A stretch of 55,230 nucleotides of DNA from an uncultured Halocynthiibacter sp. (GTDB taxonomy: Bacteria; Pseudomonadota; Alphaproteobacteria; Rhodobacterales; Rhodobacteraceae). The notes below the pieces were generated by a model. The model did no database searches and was not told the origin of the DNA. It worked only from the letters and a program-made list of their open reading frames with translations. Below, in pieces: positions 1 to 7,930 of this stretch. Each line of letters starts with the position of its first letter. The first letter of the stretch is position 1. The stretch spans positions 1 to 55,230 of the forward strand of contig CANNCD010000009.1 in assembly GCA_947503035.1 (NCBI GenBank), written 5' to 3'. The translations under genes and the position numbers were made by a program.

Positions 1-77
1 ACGACGATAGCCCGACAAAAGCCCGAACGGTTTGTCCCCGCCCCGCGCCCCATCTGGCGCGGCGGATGTTTCAAACA
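1..77. repeat. Terminal direct repeat, left copy (circularisation overlap)
   Basis: These 77 bases are identical to 55154-55230. An exact end-to-end duplicate of this length is the usual signature of a circular molecule whose assembly repeats one k-mer at both ends. Removing one copy leaves a 55,153 bp circle. The parB reading frame runs through the joint without a break, which supports circularity rather than a true biological repeat. Confidence 0.93.
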
Positions 78-441
78 CCTCAATCGGAAGCCGAAGCCCA
101 TGCGCGCGGATCGACAGTTTAAGCTCGTCCATCTCAGCCGGGTCAAGAACGGTACGGTCGCGGACAATCGCATCCTCCATGATTTGATCAAGCGGAATTT
201 CGGCGATGACGCGTCCCTGCCCCTTGGCCTCGCGGTGGGCCTCGGCATCGGTCTTGTCCCGCGCGATTTCGGCACGCTCTTCAGCACTCGCAATGGACTG
301 CGCCTGCGCCGCATCAGCAGCAACTTGTGAAATTGGCGCTACCGCTGCGCTCGCTCGGTTAAGGGTTTCGCGGCGAAACTCCTCTTCGATTTTGTTAAGG
401 TCGTCCGCGCTCGGGGCGGATACTTTTCTACGCTTGGCCAT
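1..441 (-). CDS. parB: ParB partition protein, N-terminal part (continues across the junction)
   Basis: Codons 1-147 of a 371-residue ParB whose remaining codons lie at 54479-55153 (1116 nt on the circle, in frame). The start is the ATG at 441-439, which overlaps the end of parA by 14 nt, so the two genes are translationally coupled. The first ~75 residues are a charged, probably helical, segment. The ParB/Srx-like nuclease fold follows, with IPLDQI near residue 83, RDRTVLD near 94 and the motif SGYRR at 143-147. In canonical ParB proteins this motif reads GERR and binds CTP; Tyr in place of Glu is, from memory, common in plasmid ParBs of Rhodobacteraceae. The protein should load at a centromere (parS) and be positioned by ParA. 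Confidence 0.93.
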   Translation of the reverse strand, partial: MAKRRKVSAPSADDLNKIEEEFRRETLNRASAAVAPISQVAADAAQAQSIASAEERAEIARDKTDAEAHREAKGQGRVIAEIPLDQIMEDAIVRDRTVLDPAEMDELKLSIRAHGLRLPIEVFETSAAPDGARGGDKPFGLLSGYRR

Positions 442-1825
442 TGCCCGCCTCCATCTCATTCATCTTTTCATCGCGCCACCAGGCCCCGACGATGATCTCT
501 TTTACCTCGGCCCATGTCTGGTCGAACGTCTCGCGGCCACGGACATAGGTGTCGCGATTGAACTCGCGATAATCGGCCTCATAGATCCCGTTCACCTGCT
601 CACCGGCCTGCCCGACCATGGCCGTCATATCCTGTCGGAAGGTGGTCATAAGGTCCCCGAAATAGGCCTGAATGACGTTGGCAAGATCGGTCTGTTGCGC
701 CGCATCAAATCGGGTGATCAGGGTGCGCACCGCGTCCCATTCGAACTTCACATCCTCAAGACCCAACTGACGACGCTGGCTGTTTTCGCCGTCCTCGATG
801 CTCGCGAATGTTGAATACAACATGTCAAAAAACCGCCCAGTAGAGTCGAATTCAAGGAAGGACGCACCGAGCGGCACAAGCAAGATATCCGCCGCCGCCA
901 AAGCGTTAATGGTCAGGTAACCAAGAGCAGGGGGCGTATCGAGCAGGATGATGTCATAGTCATCCAAAATCCCCGCATCATCCAGCCCATTTGTCAGCGC
1001 ATCCCAAAGCGCCCAGCCCCGCGATTGCATCCGCCAGACAGGCACCTGAAACTCGGCCCAGTACAGATTAAGCTGCGCTCCGATCAAGTCGATATTTGGC
1101 CAGTGCGTTTCTTGGATCAGGTTTCGCGGCGAAACCGTTAAGGCCTCGGTAAGGGTTTCGTCTAGCGCGATTTCGGGTTTGCCCTCTGCAGCTCGAACCT
1201 TGTTTTCCTCAACGACGTGCTGGGCATAGTCACGCGCCATGATCGGAAAGGCCGTCTGCCATTCGTCCTGAACTTCCCCACCCATAATCGACGTCATTGA
1301 TCCCTGACTGTCCAGATCAATCACCAACACCTTATAGCCATCAAGCGCGGCACTCATCGCCAGATGGGCACAGGTCGATGTCTTGCCAACACCGCCCTTA
1401 AAGTTCGCAACGGCGACAACCTTGGCCTGGGCACCCTCGGGACGATAGGGGAGGTACTCCCGATTTGCGGCGCCCTCATTGGCAAAATGACTGCGCAGCT
1501 CCATGACTTCTTCAAGGGAAAACCACTTGGAATTTCCCTCGCCGACACCCTGTGGGAGGTCGGGATTGGCCTTCAACACACGTCGGAAATGCGCGGGCGC
1601 TACGGTGATCAGATATTTACACACTTCCCACGTAGAAAATTTTCGAAGCCGTTTACGCCCATCGGGTACATGCCCGCCACGGGCCAATTCATCGCGGCCT
1701 TTGGCGGCAAAAGCGGCAGCTTTCGCGAATCGCGCAGTGTCGATAGGCTGAGCGAGCTTGGCCTCGGCGGCTTCGGGATCGATGCCGAAATACGGGGGGA
1801 GGGGGGTCTTACCTGATGATGTCAT
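428..1825 (-). CDS. parA: ParA-type partition ATPase with N-terminal DNA-binding domain
   Basis: This 465-residue protein is the motor ATPase for plasmid segregation. A deviant Walker A motif, FKGGVGKTS, lies at about residues 142-150. It is followed by DLDSQGS (A') and by DTPPALG (Walker B region). The first ~115 residues carry a helix-turn-helix-like segment (FSTWEVCKYL near 63-72), as in type Ia ParA proteins, which bind their own promoter and repress the operon. parB starts inside the 3' end of parA with a 14-nt overlap. The gene is transcribed away from the origin region, back-to-back with the initiator gene, so the ~508-bp gap probably holds both promoters. The start ATG at 1825 gives the usual length for this class. 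Confidence 0.95.
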   Translation of the reverse strand: MTSSGKTPLPPYFGIDPEAAEAKLAQPIDTARFAKAAAFAAKGRDELARGGHVPDGRKRLRKFSTWEVCKYLITVAPAHFRRVLKANPDLPQGVGEGNSKWFSLEEVMELRSHFANEGAANREYLPYRPEGAQAKVVAVANFKGGVGKTSTCAHLAMSAALDGYKVLVIDLDSQGSMTSIMGGEVQDEWQTAFPIMARDYAQHVVEENKVRAAEGKPEIALDETLTEALTVSPRNLIQETHWPNIDLIGAQLNLYWAEFQVPVWRMQSRGWALWDALTNGLDDAGILDDYDIILLDTPPALGYLTINALAAADILLVPLGASFLEFDSTGRFFDMLYSTFASIEDGENSQRRQLGLEDVKFEWDAVRTLITRFDAAQQTDLANVIQAYFGDLMTTFRQDMTAMVGQAGEQVNGIYEADYREFNRDTYVRGRETFDQTWAEVKEIIVGAWWRDEKMNEMEAGNGQA

Positions 1826-2016
1826 TTTTATTCACCGATATCCGGTTGTTTGTTGCTCTTTGCAAAAACTATCGCACATGAAATCGTAAATGTGAATCAT
1901 TCAAAGGGGTTTTCCTTGATAATCTTAGGAAATGAACAACAACACGCTTTAAGAAATATAGAATCTTTAAAGACTTTATCCTGAAATAATGTATATATTA
2001 CAAAGGGATGAAACTG

Positions 2017-2081
2017 TTTGGGAACCCATATACAGTGTTTAGGGAACCCGTTTACGGGATAAAGGGACCCGTTCATCAGGA
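2017..2081 (+). repeat. Three tandem direct iterons
   Basis: Three consecutive units begin near 2017, 2040 and 2061 with the cores GGGAACCCATATACAG, GGGAACCCGTTTACGGG and GGGACCCGTTCATCAGG. The ends of the CCC cores lie 22 and 21 bp apart, i.e. two helical turns, so bound initiator molecules would sit on the same face of the DNA. Copy 3 lacks one A of the GGGAACCC core. Confidence 0.75.
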
Positions 2082-2156
2082 CAAAAGGTGCCGATTCGCA
2101 GGATAGGGACTCTGCGGGCCAAGTTAGACCCTATATAGAGCCTGTTCCCGACTCTG

Positions 2157-2175
2157 ACAGGATTCGCGATCCTGT
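2157..2175. repeat. Perfect 7-bp-arm palindrome in the origin
   Basis: ACAGGAT, a 5-base spacer TCGCG, then ATCCTGT. It lies between the direct iteron cluster and the inverted iterons, and its right arm abuts the inverted iteron at 2171. It could be an operator for Rep or ParA autoregulation, or a centromere-like site. A partial echo, GATTCGCAGGAT, occurs at 2093-2104. Confidence 0.5.
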
Positions 2176-2190
2176 AAATGGGTCCCTTAA
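2171..2190 (-). repeat. Inverted iteron
   Basis: On the minus strand this reads TTAAGGGACCCATTTACAGG, the iteron motif with the GGGACCC core. Iterons placed inversely near a rep promoter are commonly used for autorepression of rep. Confidence 0.65.
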
Positions 2191-2206
2191 AGCGCAGAGA
2201 GTTTGC

Positions 2207-2228
2207 TTAAGGAACCCAAATACGGGAC
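2207..2228 (+). repeat. Direct iteron
   Basis: The core AAGGAACCCAAATACGGGA matches the iteron at 2040-2060 in the GGAACCC block and the TACGGGA block. It lies 17 bp from the inverted copy at 2171-2190. Confidence 0.65.
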
Positions 2229-2260
2229 GTGAAAATCCACATCAATGGTATCCAAGGTTC

Positions 2261-2281
2261 CGTTGATCACGGGTCCCTTTT
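2261..2281 (-). repeat. Inverted iteron close to rep start
   Basis: On the minus strand this reads AAAAGGGACCCGTGATCAAC, which closely resembles the third direct copy (AAAGGGACCCGTTCATCAGG). It lies ~50 bp before the rep start codon, where initiator binding would be expected to repress rep. Confidence 0.6.
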
Positions 2282-2333
2282 GGTATAGCCTCTTGCAAAA
2301 GCGCCCAGAACGCCAGAGCAAACAGGTACCCAT

Positions 2334-3509
2334 ATGGACGACATTCCCAAGGATAAGCTGACCGGTGCGTTGCGCCGTGGCGCGGTGAAAAAACATGTGG
2401 CGGCGATCCACGTGTCGGGGAAACTGACCCTGCTTCAACGGAAATTGTCGAACGTTCTGCTGCTCAATGCCTATGACACGATCACGCAACAGGCGAGCTT
2501 TCAAATGGATGCGCGCACGCTTTGTATGATGGTCGGGTACAATTCGAACGACTTTGACTCGCTCAAACAATCGCTGCGCGGGTTGGCGGAGACGGTCGCG
2601 GAATGGGATATGCTTGATGAAAGCGGCAAACAGGAATGGGGCGTCTCGAGCTTGCTGAGCTATGCCAAGTTGAAGGACGGGGTGTGTGAATATGCCTATT
2701 CGCCGGCGCTTGCGGAAAAATTGTCCGACCCCAAGGTGTTTGCGTTAATCAACCTTAATATCCAACGGCGGTTCACCAGCGGCCACGCATTGGCCTTGTA
2801 CGAAAACTGTTACCGGTTTCATCGGACCGGCAGTACCGGTTGGTGGTCGCTCGAGACGTTTCGCCGTCTGATGGGCGTCGACGGAAGCGCCTATTACGAG
2901 AGCTATAAACATCTTAATGCGAAAATCATTAAGCCCGCCGTTAAGGAAGTGAATAAGACCTCGAATATCGTGATCACCCCCGAGGTGCGCAAACGGGGCC
3001 GCGCGGTGACCGACATCAGGTTCGCGATCAATAGCAATCCGCAACTGGCGATCCTTGATCTGGACGACGGCGAGGGGATGCGCAAGGCGCCGGTCTATGA
3101 TCGGCTGTTGGCGCTTGGGGTCAGTGACCGGCTGGCGCGGCAATGGTTGGCGGAACATGGCGAAGACGTGGTGCTGGGAAAATTAACCTATATGGCGGGG
3201 CAGGGGGATGTGCGTAGCCCCGCGCGATATCTGGCCGCGGCGCTGCGCGATGACTTTAAACCCGAGGTCGCGGTGACCGCGCCGCTGGTTGGTCGCGCCG
3301 CGAAATTACAACGGGTGCGCGACCTTGCGGCGGCGCGCACGCCAACCCAAAGGGACGCGGATAAACGGCTCTTTGCCAGCACGATTGAGGCATCAGGTGC
3401 CCGCGATGACTTTGACCGCCACGGCTGGATGTCGGGTCTGAACTCTGAGGCGATCTTTGCGTTTTGGGCCGACCTTATCCCCGGTGCGTTTGACGGAATT
3501 GATGCTTGA
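2334..3509 (+). CDS. Plasmid replication initiator, Rep_3 (RepB/RepE-like) family
   Basis: This 391-residue protein is the probable initiator that binds the iterons just upstream. Residues ~20-230 fit the two winged-helix domains of Rep_3 proteins: LTLLQRKLSNVLLLNA near 30, FQMDARTLCMMVGYNSNDF near 57-75, a central DPKVFALINL segment, then the FTSGHALALYENCYRF helix near 150. This last segment is the family's most typical block. The C-terminal ~130 residues (EGMRKAPVYDRLLALG onward) form an extra arm that I do not recognise. The ATG at 2334 has only a weak ribosome-binding site, as is usual for limiting initiators. The gene diverges from parAB. Assignment to Rep_3 rather than to a related initiator family is by eye. 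Confidence 0.82.
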   Translation: MDDIPKDKLTGALRRGAVKKHVAAIHVSGKLTLLQRKLSNVLLLNAYDTITQQASFQMDARTLCMMVGYNSNDFDSLKQSLRGLAETVAEWDMLDESGKQEWGVSSLLSYAKLKDGVCEYAYSPALAEKLSDPKVFALINLNIQRRFTSGHALALYENCYRFHRTGSTGWWSLETFRRLMGVDGSAYYESYKHLNAKIIKPAVKEVNKTSNIVITPEVRKRGRAVTDIRFAINSNPQLAILDLDDGEGMRKAPVYDRLLALGVSDRLARQWLAEHGEDVVLGKLTYMAGQGDVRSPARYLAAALRDDFKPEVAVTAPLVGRAAKLQRVRDLAAARTPTQRDADKRLFASTIEASGARDDFDRHGWMSGLNSEAIFAFWADLIPGAFDGIDA

Positions 3510-3556
3510 CCTTGGGGACGGACATCGCCAAACCCACCGCCGAGGTGACCCAACGC

Positions 3557-3820
3557 ATGTACGTTCGACTTGAGAAAATTAACCACATTCAGGGCCAAAG
3601 TCGGTTCTATGTGATCCGCATCGATGAGACCCTGTTCGGGGACTGGTCGGTCTGTCGCATGTGGGGACGGATCGGCGCGCATGGGGGGCAGGAGCTTCGT
3701 AAGGATTTTGACGATTTCGCCGAGGCCAGCGCCTTTGCCCATGCGCAGAAGGCACAAAAGCAAAAACGCGGCTATGGTGTGATCGCCGAACAGATGTGGT
3801 TGTTCGGCGAAAACGGTTAA
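3557..3820 (+). CDS. Small WGR-domain protein
   Basis: This 87-residue protein is essentially one WGR domain: the motif MWGRIGAHGGQ sits at about residues 36-46, followed by a helix rich in Ala, Gln and Lys (FAHAQKAQKQKRGYG). WGR domains occur in eukaryotic PARPs and in many small bacterial proteins, where they are thought to bind nucleic acid; the role here is unknown. A TTG at 3506 would allow a 104-residue form overlapping the end of rep. I prefer the ATG at 3557 because a good ribosome-binding site (GAGGTGA, 3542-3548) lies 8 bases upstream. It follows rep by 47 bp and may be co-transcribed, so a link to plasmid maintenance is possible. Its stop overlaps the convergent uxuA stop. Confidence 0.8.
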   Translation: MYVRLEKINHIQGQSRFYVIRIDETLFGDWSVCRMWGRIGAHGGQELRKDFDDFAEASAFAHAQKAQKQKRGYGVIAEQMWLFGENG

Positions 3821-4989
3821 CCTGCGCTGAGCGCGTGAAGGACGCCGCGGATTTCGGCAAGTCCGCGCATACGGCCGATGACCGGATAGCCTGGGAAGGT
3901 GCCGCGCCCGATATCGGTTAACAATTCATGCCCGTGATCGGGACGGAACGGCAGGATCGCATCGGCGCGGCCCTCGGCGGTGCGGCGGTTTTGTTCATCA
4001 AGCAGCACGCGGGACAGGGCGACCATATCGGTGTCACCTTCGAGATGCGCGGCCTCTTCGAAGGAGCCATCGGCGTCCTTGCGGACATTGCGCAGATGCA
4101 CGAAATGAATGCGATCGGCGAACCGTTTGGCAATCGCAGGCACATCGTTGATCGGGTTCGCCCCAAGTGAGCCAGAACAAAGCGTGATCCCGTTCGCAAC
4201 ACTGTCGACGGCCTCCATGATCCACGCGAGATCGTCCTCGGACGACACAATCCGCGGAAGGCCAAGGATATCGCGGGGCGGATCATCGGGATGCACACAA
4301 AGACGCATGCCCAGACGTTCGGCGGTCGGGATGACCTCTTCGAGGAAGCGACGGTAATTCTCGCGAAGCTCGGCACGGCCAATCCCATCGTAACGGGCGA
4401 GGGCGGTGCGCAGCCCGTCGATATCATAGCGATCATAGGCCCCCGGCAGACCCGACATGATCGATTTCAACAGATCATCCTGATCTGCCTTGGTCGAAGG
4501 GGCAAACCATTCGGCGGCCTTCTCCAGTACATCGGCGGGGTAATCATCGCGCGCGGCGTCACGACCCAACATGTGGATTTCGAACGCGGCCATGCGGTGC
4601 GCCTCAAACCGAAGACAGGTTCCGCCGCCTTTTACGGGGGACTGCAGGTCGGTGCGGGTCCAATCCAACAGCGGCATAAAGTTATAGCAAATCGTGTGGA
4701 TACCGGCGGCGGCCATGTTCTCCATCGAGGTGCGGTAATTGTCAAAAAGCGGCTCTAAATCGCCCTCACCGCGCTTGATATTCTCATGAATGGGCAGGCT
4801 CTCGGCGACATTCCAGACCATGCCCTCGGCGGCGATCATGTCGCGACGTTCCTCAATCGCGGCCTGTTCCCAAACCTCGCCATAGGGGATTTCGTGCAAT
4901 GCGGTCACAATGCCCGTCGCGCCGGTCTGGCGGATTTCGGGCAGGGTGATTTTGTCGAGTGGGCCGTACCAACGCCAGCTTTCCATCAT
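3817..4989 (-). CDS. uxuA: Mannonate dehydratase
   Basis: UxuA removes water from D-mannonate to give 2-keto-3-deoxy-D-gluconate (KDG), the last step of the D-glucuronate branch encoded here. The 390-residue length is normal. Family signatures are visible: MESWRWYGPLDKITLPEIRQ at the N-terminus, GGGTCLRFEAH in the middle, and the metal-site regions CVHPDDPP, HFVHLRNV and FRPDHGHEL, whose Cys, His and Asp residues bind the divalent metal. It is the last gene of the uxaC-uxuB-uxuA operon. Its ATG overlaps the uxuB stop by 4 nt. No KDG kinase or KDPG aldolase follows, so KDG must be processed by enzymes encoded elsewhere. Confidence 0.95.
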   Translation of the reverse strand: MMESWRWYGPLDKITLPEIRQTGATGIVTALHEIPYGEVWEQAAIEERRDMIAAEGMVWNVAESLPIHENIKRGEGDLEPLFDNYRTSMENMAAAGIHTICYNFMPLLDWTRTDLQSPVKGGGTCLRFEAHRMAAFEIHMLGRDAARDDYPADVLEKAAEWFAPSTKADQDDLLKSIMSGLPGAYDRYDIDGLRTALARYDGIGRAELRENYRRFLEEVIPTAERLGMRLCVHPDDPPRDILGLPRIVSSEDDLAWIMEAVDSVANGITLCSGSLGANPINDVPAIAKRFADRIHFVHLRNVRKDADGSFEEAAHLEGDTDMVALSRVLLDEQNRRTAEGRADAILPFRPDHGHELLTDIGRGTFPGYPVIGRMRGLAEIRGVLHALSAG

Positions 4990-6410
4990 GAGAGAAGTCC
5001 TTTCATCGCGTCCCGTTGTCCAAGCGTCTCGATCTTGGTCAGATGCGCGGTCAAACGGGGGGCATATGTATCAATCGGGTGGCCGTCAAAGACGGAATTA
5101 AGGGACAAAACCGCCTGAACACGGGTCTCGGGCGTGATCGCACCGGCAAGGGCCGAGGCAATATCGTCGGCCAGCGGGTCGCTGATCTCCATCGCGTTGC
5201 CCGCGTCATCGGGGCCAGACAGATAGCGGATCCATGTGGCGAGCGCGAAGAGAAGTTTGTCGTTCGCACGACCGGCAACCTCGTTTTCGGTGAGGGTGGA
5301 CAGAATACGCTGGGGCAATTTCTGACTGCCATCCATGGCGATCTGTGCGGTTTTATGTTGGATCGCGGTGTTTTCAAAACGGCCCATCAATGCCTTGGAA
5401 TAGGCGACCAAATCCACACCGGCGGGCGGGGTGAGGGACGGGATGATTTCATTCACCCACATCTCGGAAACGAATTGGTGAAACACGGGATCGGCGACGG
5501 CGACGGGAATGGTCGCGTGACCGGCCACACAACCGGAATAGGCCAGCGTCGAATGCGAGCCGTTCAACATCCGCAATTTCATATGTTCGAACACGGTCAC
5601 ATCATCAACCAGCTGCGCGCCAACGGTCCCGAAATCGGGACGGGCGTTGTTAACGAATGTATCCTCGATCACCCACTGGCGAAACGGTTCATGCAAAAGG
5701 GCGGCGTGGTCGTCACGGCCCGTCAATTCGGTGACGGCGGCAAGGTCCGCGTCGCTGGGCGCGGGGACAATCCGGTCAACCATGGTCGACGGGAAGGCAC
5801 CGTTGGATGTGATCCATTCGGCAAGGTTAGGGTCGATTTTATCGGCCAACCCAACAACAATCGCACGGGTCAGGGTGCCGTTATCGGGCATGTTGTCCAT
5901 CGACATAACGGTGAACGGGGCAAGACCCGCGTCCATCCGTTTTTGCAGGGCGCGGACCAAATACCCAGGGGCCGAGGTGGGCGTCGCATTGGCGATGTCG
6001 TTAACAATTTCGGGGTGATCGGCGTTTAAACCACCGGCGGCGGCGCAATACCCCTTTTCTGTTATCGTAAGGCTGACGATTTTGACGTCTGGGTGGGCCA
6101 TCGCGTCAATCACGGCATCGGGGTTTTCGGGCGCGACCAAAACGTCGTTCAACACCTCGACCACACGGGGGGTTTTGGCGTCGCCTTGGACCTCAACCGC
6201 GGTATAGGCGTGACCTTGCGCGGCGAGCTTGTCGCGGGTGCCGGCGCTTCGAAGGCTGACGCCGATGACGCCCCAATCACCGCCTGATTTCTCCATCGCG
6301 TCGGCAATATACAGCGCGCCATGGGCACGAAAAAACGCCCCAAGCCCAAGGTGGACAATGCCCGTTTTCGGACGGTTTTCTGTGGTGGCCATAAGGCGCG
6401 GATGGGTCAT
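4986..6410 (-). CDS. uxuB: Fructuronate reductase (mannitol dehydrogenase family)
   Basis: UxuB reduces D-fructuronate to D-mannonate with NADH in the cytoplasm. The 474-residue protein begins with the nucleotide-binding segment IVHLGLGAFFRAH near residue 18. The polyol dehydrogenase catalytic region is KLRMLNGSHSTLAYSG, with the expected Lys, Asn and His. Mannitol, arabinitol and fructuronate reductases are hard to separate by sequence. The position between uxaC and uxuA makes fructuronate reductase by far the likeliest. It lies 12 bp after uxaC and overlaps uxuA by 4 nt, so all three are translated from one message. Confidence 0.93.
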   Translation of the reverse strand: MTHPRLMATTENRPKTGIVHLGLGAFFRAHGALYIADAMEKSGGDWGVIGVSLRSAGTRDKLAAQGHAYTAVEVQGDAKTPRVVEVLNDVLVAPENPDAVIDAMAHPDVKIVSLTITEKGYCAAAGGLNADHPEIVNDIANATPTSAPGYLVRALQKRMDAGLAPFTVMSMDNMPDNGTLTRAIVVGLADKIDPNLAEWITSNGAFPSTMVDRIVPAPSDADLAAVTELTGRDDHAALLHEPFRQWVIEDTFVNNARPDFGTVGAQLVDDVTVFEHMKLRMLNGSHSTLAYSGCVAGHATIPVAVADPVFHQFVSEMWVNEIIPSLTPPAGVDLVAYSKALMGRFENTAIQHKTAQIAMDGSQKLPQRILSTLTENEVAGRANDKLLFALATWIRYLSGPDDAGNAMEISDPLADDIASALAGAITPETRVQAVLSLNSVFDGHPIDTYAPRLTAHLTKIETLGQRDAMKGLLS

Positions 6411-6422
6411 AAACAGTCTCTC

Positions 6423-7820
6423 TTAAAGGCGATATGCGTTTTTCGCGAGGCGATAGGTCAGATCTTGGGCGACCTCAAAGGCGTCAGTTTCCGACAGACG
6501 ACCCGAGGTCACAAGACCCGCAAGGAACGAACAATCCACACGGCGCGCCACATCGTGACGGGCAGGGATCGAACAAAAGGCGCGGGTGTCGTCGTTGAAC
6601 CCGACGGTATTATAGAACCCCGCGGTTTCGGTCATGAGCTGGCGATACCGCATCATGCCTTCGGGGCTGTCGTAAAACCACCACGCGGGCCCCATTTTGA
6701 GCGACGGATACACCCCAACAAGCGGCGCAAGTTCGCGGGCATAGGTGGTTTCGTCCAGTGTAAACAGAATGATCGACAGGCGGGGGTCCATTCCATGGGC
6801 GTCCAGCAACGGTTTCAGCGCGCGTACGAAATCGGTCTGACGGGGGATGTCGAAACCTTTGTCGCGGCCAAAACCGGCAAAGGTCTGGGCGGAATGATTG
6901 CGGAAGGAGCCCGCGTGGATCTGCATGACGAGGCCGTCGTCGATGCTCATCCGCGCCATTTCGGTCAACATGTGGCCACGGAACATATCGGCGTCCTCGG
7001 CGGTGAAATTGCCGGTCAGGATTTTGTCGAACAACGCGGCAGGATCGGTCAGGTTTTCGGTGCGCGCAGTGGGGTGACCATGGTCGGTCGACGTCGCGCC
7101 CATCGCGGCAAAATCGGCGCGGCGCGCACGGTGGGCGTCCAGATATCCGGCCCAAGTGGTGGTGTCATGGCCAGTGATCTCGGCGAATTTGGCAAGGTTA
7201 TCGGCGAAACCTTCGGTCTCGGGATCGATCACATTGTCGGGGCGATAGGCGGTGATGACACGGCCATTCCAGTCGCTGTCGCGAACCATCTCGTGATATT
7301 TCAACGTGTCGATCGGGCTTTCGGTGGTCGCGATGACCTCGATGTTGAACCGATCAAACAGGGCGCGGGGACGGAATTCGGGTTTCACCAGCGCGTCTTG
7401 GATTTGATCGTAAATGTCCTGCGCCGTGTCGGAATTGAGCGGCGTGTCGACGCCAAACACATGGGCAAAGGAATAGTCCATCCACATCTGGGTCGGGGTC
7501 GCGCGGAACAGGTAATAGTGGTCGGCGAAGCGTTGCCAAATCTTGCGACCGTCGGTTTCAACGGGGCGGCCATCGGCAGACGGCACCCCAAGCGTTTCAA
7601 GCGGCACACCCTGCGAGCAGAGCATCCGAAACGCGTAATGATCGGGCGTCACGAAAAGCTGGGCCGGATCGGGAAAGGCGTTGTTTTCGGCGAACCAACG
7701 GGGATCGGTATGCCCGTGCGGACTCACTATCGGGAGATCACGCACAGACGCATAAAGCGCGCGCGCGATGTCGCGGCCCTTGGAATCTTGGGGAAATAGA
7801 CGGTCATCATCTAGCAACAT
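6423..7820 (-). CDS. uxaC: Glucuronate/galacturonate isomerase
   Basis: UxaC converts D-glucuronate to D-fructuronate (and D-galacturonate to D-tagaturonate). At 465 residues it is full length. Motifs are the metal-binding SPHGHTDP near residue 33, the WFAENNAFPDPAQL segment that follows, and WWFYDSPEGMMRYR near the C-terminus. It is the first gene of the operon and diverges from a GntR regulator across a 110-bp gap. No uxaA/uxaB genes are present, so only the glucuronate route is complete to KDG. A dedicated uronate transporter is not visible in this operon. Confidence 0.95.
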   Translation of the reverse strand: MLLDDDRLFPQDSKGRDIARALYASVRDLPIVSPHGHTDPRWFAENNAFPDPAQLFVTPDHYAFRMLCSQGVPLETLGVPSADGRPVETDGRKIWQRFADHYYLFRATPTQMWMDYSFAHVFGVDTPLNSDTAQDIYDQIQDALVKPEFRPRALFDRFNIEVIATTESPIDTLKYHEMVRDSDWNGRVITAYRPDNVIDPETEGFADNLAKFAEITGHDTTTWAGYLDAHRARRADFAAMGATSTDHGHPTARTENLTDPAALFDKILTGNFTAEDADMFRGHMLTEMARMSIDDGLVMQIHAGSFRNHSAQTFAGFGRDKGFDIPRQTDFVRALKPLLDAHGMDPRLSIILFTLDETTYARELAPLVGVYPSLKMGPAWWFYDSPEGMMRYRQLMTETAGFYNTVGFNDDTRAFCSIPARHDVARRVDCSFLAGLVTSGRLSETDAFEVAQDLTYRLAKNAYRL

Positions 7821-7930
7821 AGGCGATCCACCCCTTTACGTGATCCGGTCAATTGTGGCATGTTCGTACAGGCCCTCTAGTAGGCTGATATGTTAGTTTG
7901 GGGCGCAGGTCAACTCTGCGGAGAATTTCG

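Larger units (their letters stand above)
1826..2333. other. Origin of replication and parA/rep promoter region
   Basis: This 508-bp gap between divergent parA and rep contains no plausible gene. It has two parts. Positions ~1880-2010 are strongly AT-rich and would serve as the DNA-unwinding element. Positions 2017-2281 carry at least six copies of a GGGAACCC/GGGACCC-type repeat in both orientations plus a short palindrome. An AT-rich stretch next to iterons, directly upstream of a Rep_3-like initiator gene, is the standard layout of an iteron-controlled plasmid origin. I could not place the promoters with confidence. Confidence 0.8.

Noticed and set aside
2334-3820. A RepABC-type replication module
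   Set aside because: parA and parB are divergent from rep rather than in one repABC operon, and the initiator resembles Rep_3, not RepC.
5016-6029. Plus-strand open frame of 337 codons opposite uxuB
   Set aside because: Shadow of uxuB with low-complexity Gly/His/Arg composition and no start signal.
6321-7799. Plus-strand open frame of 492 codons opposite uxaC
   Set aside because: It is antisense to a well-supported gene, rich in His, Gly and Arg as expected for the reverse reading of GC-rich codons, and lacks any recognisable domain.
7821-7930. Operator in the uxaC-gntR gap (two GGTCAA copies at about 7848 and 7907)
   Set aside because: The copies are direct, 6 bp only and not part of a convincing dyad, so I did not list a site.
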